From the NCBI RefSeq assembly GCF_009939295.1, contig NZ_WVIC01000001.1, forward strand, positions 62,001 to 126,000: a DNA stretch of 64,000 nt. The letters are read 5' to 3'. The stretch is from Petrachloros mirabilis ULC683. GTDB lineage: Bacteria; Cyanobacteriota; Cyanobacteriia; Thermosynechococcales; Thermosynechococcaceae. Positions 20,291 through 28,450 of the stretch are shown one piece after another. The translations under genes were made by a program, and so were the position numbers. Numbering within the stretch: position 1 is the stretch's first letter; each line of letters starts with the position of its first letter. The notes under the pieces are model-generated. The model was not told the origin of the DNA. It did no database searches and was given only the letters and a program-made list of their open reading frames with translations.

Positions 20291-20332
20291 GAAGCGATAG
20301 CCCTCGATGAATGCTGTCGAGGCTATCGCTTC
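20291..20332 (+). terminator. Intrinsic terminator
   Basis: A long stem (GAAGCGATAGCC-CTCGA with its complement, one bulged base) closes a short loop and is followed by TTCTTTAAGCTT. It terminates the lipoprotein transcript. Confidence 0.7.
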
Positions 20333-20557
20333 TTTAAGCTTCAGTCCCCTTCATCGGAAGATCTAAAGGTCAGCCCAGCTAATCCCCCCTTATACCGCTC
20401 ACCACACCTGTAAACGGCAACCGCCCCCCTCCCAAGCAAAATCGCCGCTCAGGCTCAAAGCCCTGTAAAGGTGTTGCTGGATGTTACGTGCAAACTTGCT
20501 GAAAGTAGACGCTTCTGATACAAAGAACAATTAATCATTCAAGATAGGAATAGTTCT

Positions 20558-20839
20558 GTGGCATACGCACAACGCAACAGTGATGCGCTCACTGACGTCG
20601 CAGTTTCGCCCCTGCCCACCCTAAGTACATCCCTACTAGCCTCAGCTCGACATGTCTACAAAAACTACTGTCAGGTGCATCTGCATCCTCAGCGTCCACT
20701 TGGAGTAGCCGTTAACTGTGAAACCTACCGAGGACAACTCATCTTCTCTGGTCAGCCAATATTATTGCCCCACGAACAATTTGTTTCTATGGAAGCCCTG
20801 GATCATTTAGAATCTGAACTTGCAGAAGAAGGCTTGTAG
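20558..20839 (+). CDS. Hypothetical protein, 93 aa
   Basis: GTG start preceded by AGGAA. Residues 25-90 look like a folded small domain: a helix (LLASARHVYKNYCQVHLHP) and strands (LGVAVNCETYRGQLIFSGQPILLP), then an acidic helix at the C-terminus. No motif I recognise. No opposite-strand competitor. It lies 87 bases before pilD and may share its transcript. Confidence 0.62.
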   Translation: MAYAQRNSDALTDVAVSPLPTLSTSLLASARHVYKNYCQVHLHPQRPLGVAVNCETYRGQLIFSGQPILLPHEQFVSMEALDHLESELAEEGL

Positions 20840-20926
20840 CCGCATCTGCCCTGAGCCACCATTGGAACGAATGCTTCGTGCTCTGGCCCCTTGAATCTGT
20901 CTTGTTGCCGTATCAACTGCGCCATC

Positions 20927-21739
20927 ATGTCTTGGGCTGAGTTGCTAATGTGGGGGTTGGTCTTGGGAACCGGAGCTGCTGTCGGCAGCTTTCTCAATGT
21001 AGTCGTCTACCGATTACCCACAGGAATCTCACTGCTAAATCCCCCCTCTCGCTGCCCCCAATGCCACACACGACTGCGCTTTTATGACAATGTCCCCGTT
21101 TTAGGATGGCTATGGCTGCGGGGACGCTGTCGGTATTGCCAGACGGCCATTGCTAAGCGCTACCCCATTGTAGAAGCCGTAACCGCAGGTCTGTTTTTAT
21201 TCACCTTTCTCTGGTTTGGTCTCACACTCCATACCTTGGGCTACTGGCTTTTTTTGAGCTGGCTCTTGGCCTTGGCGCTTATTGACCTAGATACAATGAC
21301 CCTGCCCAATCCCCTAACCAAGTCTGGGGTTATTTTAGGGCTGATCTTTCAAAGCATCCTAGGATTTGCCCTCCAAGGGCACTGGATGGGTCTTGCTCAG
21401 GGGCTGATCAGCTCTTTTTTGGGAGCCATCATTGGTATTTGGCTCTTTGACTTGATTCGATTGGCAGGACTGTTAGCTATCGGCCAGGAAGCAATGGGCG
21501 GAGGTGACCCTAAACTGGCAGCTATGATCGGAGCTTGGCTGGGCTGGCCCCTACTGCTGGTGAGCAGTTTATTGGCCTGCACCTTAGGCTCAGTAGTGGG
21601 CATAGGTGGCATGGCCTTGGGCTGGTTAGGCCGCCGCCAAGCCATTCCTTTTGGCCCTTTCTTAGCCCTAGGTGCTGGACTGTCAACCTTTTGGGGGCAA
21701 CAATTAATTAACGCCTATCAAAGCTGGATTGGGCTATAA
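20927..21739 (+). CDS. pilD: Type IV prepilin peptidase / N-methyltransferase
   Basis: Polytopic inner-membrane aspartic peptidase that removes the leader of type IV pilins and methylates the new N-terminus. The cytoplasmic N-terminal zinc domain has two CxxC pairs (C43/C46 and C68/C71). The two catalytic Asp are in LALIDLDTMTLP and the GGGDPKLAA motif. At least six hydrophobic helices follow. Start chosen at ATG 20927 (MSWAELL), which places the first membrane helix at the N-terminus as in the family. Supports pili-based motility or DNA uptake. Confidence 0.94.
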   Translation: MSWAELLMWGLVLGTGAAVGSFLNVVVYRLPTGISLLNPPSRCPQCHTRLRFYDNVPVLGWLWLRGRCRYCQTAIAKRYPIVEAVTAGLFLFTFLWFGLTLHTLGYWLFLSWLLALALIDLDTMTLPNPLTKSGVILGLIFQSILGFALQGHWMGLAQGLISSFLGAIIGIWLFDLIRLAGLLAIGQEAMGGGDPKLAAMIGAWLGWPLLLVSSLLACTLGSVVGIGGMALGWLGRRQAIPFGPFLALGAGLSTFWGQQLINAYQSWIGL

Positions 21740-21886
21740 GTCGATTAGATTGGGATTATAGAGACGCGGAAAATCAAGCATGGCGTCCACCCCAAAGCTT
21801 TGCTGAAACTCCATAAAACCTAGCGGAAAACCGGGATATACTGAAAAGCAAAGGATTAACCCTTATGGTTGAGTTTGGCAGAACTT

Positions 21887-22318
21887 GTGGAACTTTCTTG
21901 CAAAAGCGAATATGCATTGCTAGCACTCATGGTACTGGCGGATCACGTCCCCCAGGGAGATCCACTCCAAATTCGACAAATTGCCGAGCAGCAACAGATT
22001 CCAGATCGCTATTTAGAACAACTTCTGTCAAACCTTCGCCGAGCTGGGCTGATTCGCTCACAACGAGGCGCTAAAGGGGGCTATTTGTTAGCCCGTCAGC
22101 CCTGGCAGATTACTTTACTAGATGTCATGACCTGTATTGAAGGCCGTGAGGCTCAATCAGCTCAACAAGGAGAGCATTCTCTAGAACGCTTGGTTGTTCG
22201 AGAACTCTGGCAAGAAGTCAATCAGGCGGCCAGTGAAGTTTTACAAGCCCATACGCTGCAAGATTTGTGTGATCGCCGTGACGCTCAGAACAATGCTGAT
22301 TTGATGTATTACATTTAG
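21887..22318 (+). CDS. Rrf2-family transcriptional regulator
   Basis: Winged-helix regulator, 143 residues from the GTG at 21887, giving MELSCKSEYALLAL, the usual family start. The recognition segment is QIRQIAEQQQIPDRYLEQLLSNLRRAGLIRSQRGAKGGYLLAR. The three clustered cysteines that hold an Fe-S cluster in IscR are absent; single Cys residues are scattered. That fits the CymR-like branch, which in Bacillus senses cysteine status through contact with CysK. The cysteine synthase gene lies 70 bases downstream in the same direction, making control of sulfur metabolism a reasonable inference. Confidence 0.9.
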   Translation: MELSCKSEYALLALMVLADHVPQGDPLQIRQIAEQQQIPDRYLEQLLSNLRRAGLIRSQRGAKGGYLLARQPWQITLLDVMTCIEGREAQSAQQGEHSLERLVVRELWQEVNQAASEVLQAHTLQDLCDRRDAQNNADLMYYI

Positions 22319-22388
22319 GGTGATCCCACCCCCAGCCTAGGTCGGAAACCCCCCCGCTTCATCCCTTTCGCTCTGAGGAGAACCGCCC

Positions 22389-23348
22389 ATGCGCATTGCC
22401 CATGACATTACTGAGCTGATTGGTCGAACCCCGCTGGTACAACTCAATCGGATCCCGCAGTCTGAAGGGTGTGTCGCCCAAATTGTGGTGAAGTTAGAAA
22501 GCATGAATCCGGCTGCTTCGGTCAAAGATCGCATTGGAGCCAACATGATTGCCGTAGCTGAGGCGCAGGGCTTAATCAAGCCCGGAGCAACGATTCTGGT
22601 AGAGCCAACCTCAGGAAACACAGGTATTGCGCTGGCAATGATTGCGGCAGCAAAAGGCTACCGCCTGATTCTAACCATGCCAGAAACCATGAGTGCAGAG
22701 CGTCGAGCCATGCTCCGAGCCTATGGTGCCGATTTAGAGCTGACACCAGGTAGTGAGGGGATGCGCGGCTGTATTGAGCGGGCTCAAGAAATTGTTGATA
22801 CCTTGCCCAACGCCTACATGCTCCAGCAGTTTCACAACCCGGCCAATCCCCAAATTCATCGAGAAACAACTGCTCAGGAGATTTGGGAGGATACAGAGGG
22901 ACAAGTCGATATTCTCATTTCTGGCGTGGGCACAGGCGGTACCATCACCGGAGTCGCAGAAGCCTTGAAAAAATACAAACCGTCTTTCCAGGCAATTGCA
23001 GTTGAACCGCTCAGCAGTCCGATTTTGTCAGGTGGGTGTCCAGGGCCGCACAAAATCCAAGGCATTGGTGCCGGGTTTGTGCCACCTGTCCTCCGGGTAG
23101 AGCTCATTGACGAGGTGATTACGGTCAGTGATGAAGATGCGATCGCCTATGGAAGGCGCTTGGCCAGAGAAGAAGGGCTTCTCTCTGGTATTTCATCCGG
23201 GGCAGCGCTGTGTGCAGCCATTCAGGTCGGACAACGATCAGAAAATCAAGGTAAATTAATCGTGATGGTTCAGCCTAGCTTTGGTGAGCGGTATTTGAGC
23301 ACTCCTTTATTTCAAGACCCAGAACCCATGTTTACCTCAACTTACTAA
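22389..23348 (+). CDS. cysK: Cysteine synthase (O-acetylserine sulfhydrylase)
   Basis: PLP enzyme joining O-acetylserine and sulfide to cysteine. The PLP lysine is in ASVKDR. The substrate loop is PTSGNTG and the phosphate-binding loop is GVGTGGT. 319 residues, normal for CysK/CysM. A GAGGAG ribosome-binding site precedes the ATG. It follows an Rrf2 regulator gene and is probably regulated by it. CysK versus CysM cannot be settled by eye; overall length and motifs favour CysK. Confidence 0.94.
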   Translation: MRIAHDITELIGRTPLVQLNRIPQSEGCVAQIVVKLESMNPAASVKDRIGANMIAVAEAQGLIKPGATILVEPTSGNTGIALAMIAAAKGYRLILTMPETMSAERRAMLRAYGADLELTPGSEGMRGCIERAQEIVDTLPNAYMLQQFHNPANPQIHRETTAQEIWEDTEGQVDILISGVGTGGTITGVAEALKKYKPSFQAIAVEPLSSPILSGGCPGPHKIQGIGAGFVPPVLRVELIDEVITVSDEDAIAYGRRLAREEGLLSGISSGAALCAAIQVGQRSENQGKLIVMVQPSFGERYLSTPLFQDPEPMFTSTY

Positions 23349-23727
23349 CGAACTAGCGTAGGATTAGATTCTCATGCAGTCAGCCCATTCTCCGGCGCAA
23401 AGACACAGCCACGAAAATAGACTGTGCCAGAATCGTTTACTGTAGCTGTTGGTTTGAGGCTCACTTCTGGGAAAGCTAAGATAGAAGGCAAACATCGGTT
23501 GCCTGTCCAAGCTTCTAGTCCACCCTATGCAAACATCCCAATTCTGTTGTCGTTGTTTTCAGGTACAGTGAACCTCTACCTTGGCCTTTGCTTCATCGGT
23601 CTTCAGCGACCCAGTAAACAAATATAAACGCCAGTCTTGTGGATGTTAGTTGATAGCACTGGGGCGGGTTCAGTCATGCGCCCTGTGATAAAAGACGGTT
23701 CCAAGCTGGTTAACTCAGGTAATCTCT
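23349..23727. other. Intergenic region before the exosortase operon
   Basis: About 380 bases. No credible gene or strong hairpin seen. It should contain the promoter of the operon starting at 23728. Confidence 0.5.
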
Positions 23728-24669
23728 ATGCTGAAAACTTATAGACAACAGCGTGAAAAGCTCCGAGTCGGAGAAGTCCTGATTCAAAAAGGGCTGATTA
23801 CCCCTGCTCAACTCTCTCAAGCACTGTCGCTTCAGCACGGACATGCCCTCAAATTAGGTGAGATTTTAGTCCAAGAAGGACTCGTAACAGAGCAGGAACT
23901 GCAACGAGCACTGTTTGAGCAGCGGTGGCGGAATTGGGTTGCAACAGCCATGCTGTCTTTAAGTACAGTCGTAACTGCATTTCCGAAGGTGGCCGTTGCT
24001 AACCCCAATGAAGGGCGCGAAGCCAATCATCGCATCGATACCACCCTGCTTGACAGCCGACAGGGGGGGGCTTCTGGCCTCAGTGCGGCAGGGGCACCCA
24101 CTCGCCAGCCTATGGTTCGCAAGCCTGAGCACTTGAGAGCGCCCCTCTCTAGGACTCCAACTGTGGCCTCTCCCCTAGTAGGATTTTGCCATCCCTTGAA
24201 TGGACAAGGCTGGCTTAGCCAGGGAACTCGAGGGACTACCCATCAAGGCCGAATGGAATTTGCCTATGACTTTGCGGCCTCGATCGGCACCCCAATCTAC
24301 GCGATGCGGGCAGGCCGAGTACTGGGGGTTCGGGATAAATATCCTGACACCGGTGGTGGACGTGAAAATGCAGCTCGATTCAACTATGTGTGGCTGGAAC
24401 ACGATGGCGGCTATCGCTCAGCCTATGTGCATCTTCAGCAAGGTTTTTTATCTCGGGCAAACATCAAAGCCGGAGATTGGGTTGAAGCAGGTCAACTGAT
24501 CGGCTATACCGGTAACTCAGGTTGGAGTACAGGGCCTCACCTCCACGTCGAGGTTCAAGAGCCTAGCAGCACCTATGGATTTAACAATACGGTGCCTTTT
24601 GCCATTTCCCTTGCCTGTGAAATTGGTGAAATTGCTAAAAATCCCTTCACCCCCGCTCAAGGCCAATAA
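23728..24669 (+). CDS. M23 metallopeptidase with N-terminal type II secretion E-like (MshEN) domain
   Basis: 313 residues. Residues 1-68 contain two half-repeats, LRVGEVLIQKGLITPAQLSQAL and LKLGEILVQEGLVTEQELQRAL, as in the N-terminal domain of GspE/PilB-type ATPases. A membrane helix (about 69-90) follows, then a linker, and an M23 domain from about 150. The zinc site looks complete: H172, D181, H235, and H271/H273 in GPHLHVEV. The protein is likely anchored in the inner membrane, acting on peptidoglycan in the periplasm. The start of an exosortase gene lies 16 bases downstream, so the peptidase is probably part of the same export operon. Confidence 0.85.
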   Translation: MLKTYRQQREKLRVGEVLIQKGLITPAQLSQALSLQHGHALKLGEILVQEGLVTEQELQRALFEQRWRNWVATAMLSLSTVVTAFPKVAVANPNEGREANHRIDTTLLDSRQGGASGLSAAGAPTRQPMVRKPEHLRAPLSRTPTVASPLVGFCHPLNGQGWLSQGTRGTTHQGRMEFAYDFAASIGTPIYAMRAGRVLGVRDKYPDTGGGRENAARFNYVWLEHDGGYRSAYVHLQQGFLSRANIKAGDWVEAGQLIGYTGNSGWSTGPHLHVEVQEPSSTYGFNNTVPFAISLACEIGEIAKNPFTPAQGQ

Positions 24670-24685
24670 ATAAACCCTAAGTCTA

Positions 24686-25579
24686 ATGCAAAGTCTCAAG
24701 CCGTCCTCATTCAAGACCTTTCTTGAGCCACTGCAAAATCCTGTCGTCTGGTTGGCCGCTCTTGGCCTTTGTTTAGCCATCTTAAATTTAACTCTGGCCT
24801 GGATATACACTCGAAATGCTGATTTAGTCGCCATTATGGCTCTATTTTGGGGAGGGGTAGGCTATTTACTCTGGAATCGATACCCTTCTTTGACCCTACG
24901 CAGTGACCTGTTCTCAACGATCGGGGGCGGCATTTTAGTTACTTGGGGCTTGTATCGCGGCTGGGTGATGCTCACTTACGATCCATTTATCCGTATCCAG
25001 CCGTTTATTTTGGCCTTAGGGTTGGGGATGATCGGCTCGGGAGCCAAGCGTCTTCCTCAATATGCCAAGGAACTTGGGTTGCTGTTAGTGTTGGCACTCC
25101 CCGAAGGCGTCTTAGGCAATGCCCTTGAGCAAGGCGTCAATCTAAGTGTGTTGGCAGCTCGCTCAACCACAGCAATTTTGTGGTATCTCGGATTTGATGT
25201 GACCCGAGATGGCGTCAATGTCATCTTGCCTGGAGGAGGCGTTCGGGTTTACCGAGGTTGCTCTGGGCTCAAGGCGACGCTTGAGTTATTGCGTCTATCC
25301 CTGGCTTACCTGGTAATTTTTCCGAGTTATTGGTGGGAAAAGCTTGTGGTTCCTGTTGTGGCTGTAACGTTGGCCTACAGCATTAACCTGATTCGGTTGG
25401 TCTTGATGACCATATTGGCAGCAGCACAACGCAAGCAAGCTTTTGAATTCTGGCATGTGGGTTCAGGCTCCAATCTATTTCCCGTTGCATCTATGTTGTT
25501 ATTTGCTGGGTTTTGTCTGTGGATTATGCAGACCCATGATGCGGATCTAAAGCCAATTTCTAACCGTGAGGTTGCTTAG
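24686..25579 (+). CDS. crtA: Cyanoexosortase A
   Basis: Polytopic membrane transpeptidase with about eight hydrophobic helices. The exosortase active site is complete: Cys192 in YRGCSGLK, Arg237 in INLIRLVLM and His257 in FEFWHVGSGSNLFP. Exosortases process proteins with C-terminal PEP-CTERM-type sorting signals for surface export, usually alongside exopolysaccharide genes. The symbol crtA follows the cyanoexosortase naming and has nothing to do with carotenoids. Downstream genes fit a cyanoexosortase A locus. No PEP-CTERM substrate is encoded in this window. Confidence 0.92.
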   Translation: MQSLKPSSFKTFLEPLQNPVVWLAALGLCLAILNLTLAWIYTRNADLVAIMALFWGGVGYLLWNRYPSLTLRSDLFSTIGGGILVTWGLYRGWVMLTYDPFIRIQPFILALGLGMIGSGAKRLPQYAKELGLLLVLALPEGVLGNALEQGVNLSVLAARSTTAILWYLGFDVTRDGVNVILPGGGVRVYRGCSGLKATLELLRLSLAYLVIFPSYWWEKLVVPVVAVTLAYSINLIRLVLMTILAAAQRKQAFEFWHVGSGSNLFPVASMLLFAGFCLWIMQTHDADLKPISNREVA

Positions 25580-25581
25580 TC

Positions 25582-26235
25582 GTGGAAAAATTCCGCATGG
25601 CACTGCTAGCCGTTTTGTTTGTAGGGGCATCCGGAGTGTTGGTTCGATCTGTGATCAAATCGTTCACTGTGCCGCAAACTGTATTTTCATTTCCGGATCA
25701 AGTATCTTTGGCAGGTGCAACGTTACGAGACAGCCAGCCCACGGATCGATCGTCACAAAATTCTTATGTCGAGAGGTTTGATAGTCGCTTTTACGGATAT
25801 ATTTTTCAGGATAAACCCCTGGAGGTTGAAATCCTATATGTGGAAGGTACAGGGGGTAGTTTAGAGCAATTTTATGAGAATTTTGAGGCTTTTAAGCAAA
25901 TGAGTATCCCCCTAAAAAGCGAAGTTCGTCAAAGACCTGGGCGGGGGTTTTACCAACTGTATACTGATCAGTCTTATGCCTATCTGAGTGCTTGTATCGC
26001 GCCTACTGGAAGAAGCACAGTAACCTTTAATCAGTTTATTCAAGGCTGGAGGAACCATCTATATCTTTTGGGGCGAGACTATGTGGATAACCGCTGTCTA
26101 TGGACGCACCTACGTCGTCCCCTAGATGCTCAATCTCCCGCAGAAGCCTACGAAGATTTGGAAGCATTTTGGTCTGATTGGCAAGTATTTTGGCGCAGGC
26201 GATTTCCAAAACTAGACAGTTTGAAAGTCTCTTAG
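25582..26235 (+). CDS. Cyanoexosortase A system-associated protein (EpsI-like)
   Basis: 217 residues, starting 2 bases after the exosortase stop. The N-terminal membrane helix (MALLAVLFVGASGVLV) is followed by an extracytoplasmic domain with EILYVEGTGGSLEQFYENF and YLSACIAPTGRSTVTFNQF. The small anchored partner immediately after a cyanoexosortase A gene normally has this size and topology, comparable to EpsI domains fused to other exosortases. The precise role, perhaps in presentation of substrate or glycan, is not established. Confidence 0.82.
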   Translation: MEKFRMALLAVLFVGASGVLVRSVIKSFTVPQTVFSFPDQVSLAGATLRDSQPTDRSSQNSYVERFDSRFYGYIFQDKPLEVEILYVEGTGGSLEQFYENFEAFKQMSIPLKSEVRQRPGRGFYQLYTDQSYAYLSACIAPTGRSTVTFNQFIQGWRNHLYLLGRDYVDNRCLWTHLRRPLDAQSPAEAYEDLEAFWSDWQVFWRRRFPKLDSLKVS

Positions 26236-26286
26236 AGATTACAAGAGGTTTGGGATTCGATCGTTTCTTCTTTTGAGATAAAAAAC

Positions 26287-27024
26287 ATGCAAAAAAAGTC
26301 GAAAGTACTTTCTATCAAGCAAAAGGCCAATGCGATAAAAACGACTAGCCAATGGGGGCATACTTTTATCGTCAGAATTGGAGGATATGCCTTACTCTTA
26401 CTAGCCTTAATTGATGTGGCAGATCAGATAATTCCAGCTCAGTTTATGAACCCTCGATGGGAATATGAAACAATTGGCAGCTTGATTGAGCGGGTGCCCG
26501 TGACTTTAATTGGTTTTGTACTGGTGTTCTATGGAGGGTTACGCTATCGAAATTTATTTGAAAAGAAAATTCTGCGACCCTTGGGATTTGTTGCTATTCT
26601 CGTAGGCATCTGTTTGTTACTGACAATGCCTTTGACAGTTGCAAATGCGGTGCGCCTGAATAACCAAGGAAATGAACAGCGAACCGCAGAGGTGTCTGAG
26701 CAAGTACAGCGACTAGACCAGCTTGAAAATCAAATTACAGCGGCCTCCCCAGAAGATGTAGCTGCTTTTGCCCAGCGCTTTAACATTCAAGATGTGGTGG
26801 GTCAGCCCCCCAATGAAATTAAGTCTGCTTTGATTGCGAGAGTTCAAAACGATCGCGTCACCATTCGTGAGCAAGCTGCATCCGTAGAGCGGCAGCAGCA
26901 GCGACGCTTACTTAAGCTGACAGTGAAGTGGCTGATGGGCGCTATTATTGCTGGCTTTGGACTAATTTATATTGGCTTTACAGGACAGCGGATAGCAACA
27001 CATCAACAACGTCCTTTGGCCTAA
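26287..27024 (+). CDS. hpsJ: HpsJ-like membrane protein of the cyanoexosortase locus
   Basis: 245 residues with four hydrophobic helices (about 28-48, 74-94, 102-120, 215-235). Between helices 3 and 4 lies a coiled-coil region (EQVQRLDQLENQI and RVQNDRVTIREQAASVERQQQRR). This topology, with the segment ALIDVADQIIPAQFMNPRWEYETIGSLIERVPV, is that of HpsJ-type proteins needed for hormogonium polysaccharide production and motility in filamentous cyanobacteria. It lies 51 bases after the exosortase-associated gene in the same direction. Confidence 0.8.
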   Translation: MQKKSKVLSIKQKANAIKTTSQWGHTFIVRIGGYALLLLALIDVADQIIPAQFMNPRWEYETIGSLIERVPVTLIGFVLVFYGGLRYRNLFEKKILRPLGFVAILVGICLLLTMPLTVANAVRLNNQGNEQRTAEVSEQVQRLDQLENQITAASPEDVAAFAQRFNIQDVVGQPPNEIKSALIARVQNDRVTIREQAASVERQQQRRLLKLTVKWLMGAIIAGFGLIYIGFTGQRIATHQQRPLA

Positions 27025-27065
27025 GATTTGATCTTTAACGTCTGGAAAAATACATTTAGGCCAAG

Positions 27066-28427
27066 ATGTTTTTTGGCAAGATTAAAGAGAAATCAGAATT
27101 AATTAGTTCCCAAAAAAAATCGCTGAAGATTGGATTGATGGGGCCTTGGGGCTATGGCAACTTGGGAGATGCTGCCATTCAAACAGCGATGATCCAAAAT
27201 CTCAAAAAATATCTGCCTCAGGCAGAGATAGTTGGCTTCTCAATTTTTCCTGAAGAAACTCAAAAACGCCATCATATTCCTGCTTTTGCTATGTGTGGAG
27301 TTCCAGGAAATACTTGGTGGATTGAAAATTCTCAAAGCAGATTGATTTATTTATTTTACAAAGTCTCTAAAACTATTAGAGAAATTCAAAATTCAGTTGT
27401 TCGAAAACTGTTTATTCCAGTGCGATTACCTCTTGAATTCATTCTTGAATGTTTTGCAGTCTTCAGATCATTCAGGATATTCAAAGATTTTGATGCTTTT
27501 ATTGTGTCTGGGGGTGGACAACTGGATGATGTGTTTGAAGGAGCTTGGCAGCAACCCTATGCTTTGCTACTGTGGGCAATCATCTCAAAGCTGAGACGGA
27601 CAAAATTTCTGGTGGTTAGTGTTGGGGCAGGACCGATTCAATCAACTTTGAGTAAGTTTTTTTTCAAGACAGCGCTTTCACTGGCTGACTATCGTTCCTA
27701 TCGAGACAAGAATTCAAAGAAATATATTGAAGATGTTCTAAGATTTGAGAGAGAGAAAGATCCAATCTTTCCTGATCTTGCTCACAGTTTAGACCTCACT
27801 CCCTATCATTTTGTTTCAAGTTGTGAAAAATTGAATCATAAGGTTGTGGGCTTGTCTCCAATACCCCATAGACGCCCTGGAATGCCTCCGGGATTAGATA
27901 GCAAGGATGATGGGGTCTATCAAAACTATTTATTTCAAATGGTTGAGATTGTAAAGTGGCTGATTCAACAAAAATATAAAATTCTTTTTTTTACTGGTCA
28001 AGATCCAATTGATCGTCCAGTGATTGAAGAGATCAAGAGTATTTTACATGAGCAAGGCGTTTCTATCGACGATGGGACAATCATAGAAAACCCAACAACT
28101 ACCGTTAATCAGCTTATGCATGAAATTTCTAGAGCTGATTGGGTCATTGCTTCAAGGTTCCATAGTATTTTACTTTCTCTTCTCCTTGAAAAGCCGGTTC
28201 TTGCCCTTTCTTTCCATGACAAAATTGATAGTTTGATGCGCCGTTTTTGTCAATCTGAATATTGCTTGTCTCTTGATTCCTTTGAACTGAATCAGGTCTA
28301 TGAAAAATTTTTACAGCTTGTGGCTTGCTCGGAACAAGTAGGAGAGGAAATCGCTCAAGAAAATCATACCTGTCAAAATGAACTAGAAGCTCAATATCGT
28401 CTCATTTTTGGGACGTCGGCTACTTAG
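27066..28427 (+). CDS. Polysaccharide pyruvyl transferase family protein
   Basis: 453 residues. The N-terminal IGLMGPWGYGNLGDAAIQTAMIQNLKK and the FIVSGGGQLDD segment match the CsaB/WcaK family, which transfers pyruvate from PEP to sugars as ketals. The C-terminal half has ADWVIASRFHSILLSLLLEKPVLALSFHDKIDSLM, the conserved R-x-H region. Last gene of the exosortase-type cluster, suggesting it decorates the exported polysaccharide. Its codons are visibly more AT-rich than those of genes on either side, hinting at separate acquisition. Confidence 0.88.
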   Translation: MFFGKIKEKSELISSQKKSLKIGLMGPWGYGNLGDAAIQTAMIQNLKKYLPQAEIVGFSIFPEETQKRHHIPAFAMCGVPGNTWWIENSQSRLIYLFYKVSKTIREIQNSVVRKLFIPVRLPLEFILECFAVFRSFRIFKDFDAFIVSGGGQLDDVFEGAWQQPYALLLWAIISKLRRTKFLVVSVGAGPIQSTLSKFFFKTALSLADYRSYRDKNSKKYIEDVLRFEREKDPIFPDLAHSLDLTPYHFVSSCEKLNHKVVGLSPIPHRRPGMPPGLDSKDDGVYQNYLFQMVEIVKWLIQQKYKILFFTGQDPIDRPVIEEIKSILHEQGVSIDDGTIIENPTTTVNQLMHEISRADWVIASRFHSILLSLLLEKPVLALSFHDKIDSLMRRFCQSEYCLSLDSFELNQVYEKFLQLVACSEQVGEEIAQENHTCQNELEAQYRLIFGTSAT

Positions 28428-28450
28428 CCACCTACTGAAGGAGATTGACC

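Noticed and set aside
20090..20413. Plus-strand frame of 107 codons overlapping the small lipoprotein gene
   Set aside because: It is the shifted frame of the Glu/Pro repeat region and runs through a terminator; the lipoprotein frame has a lipobox and signal peptide.
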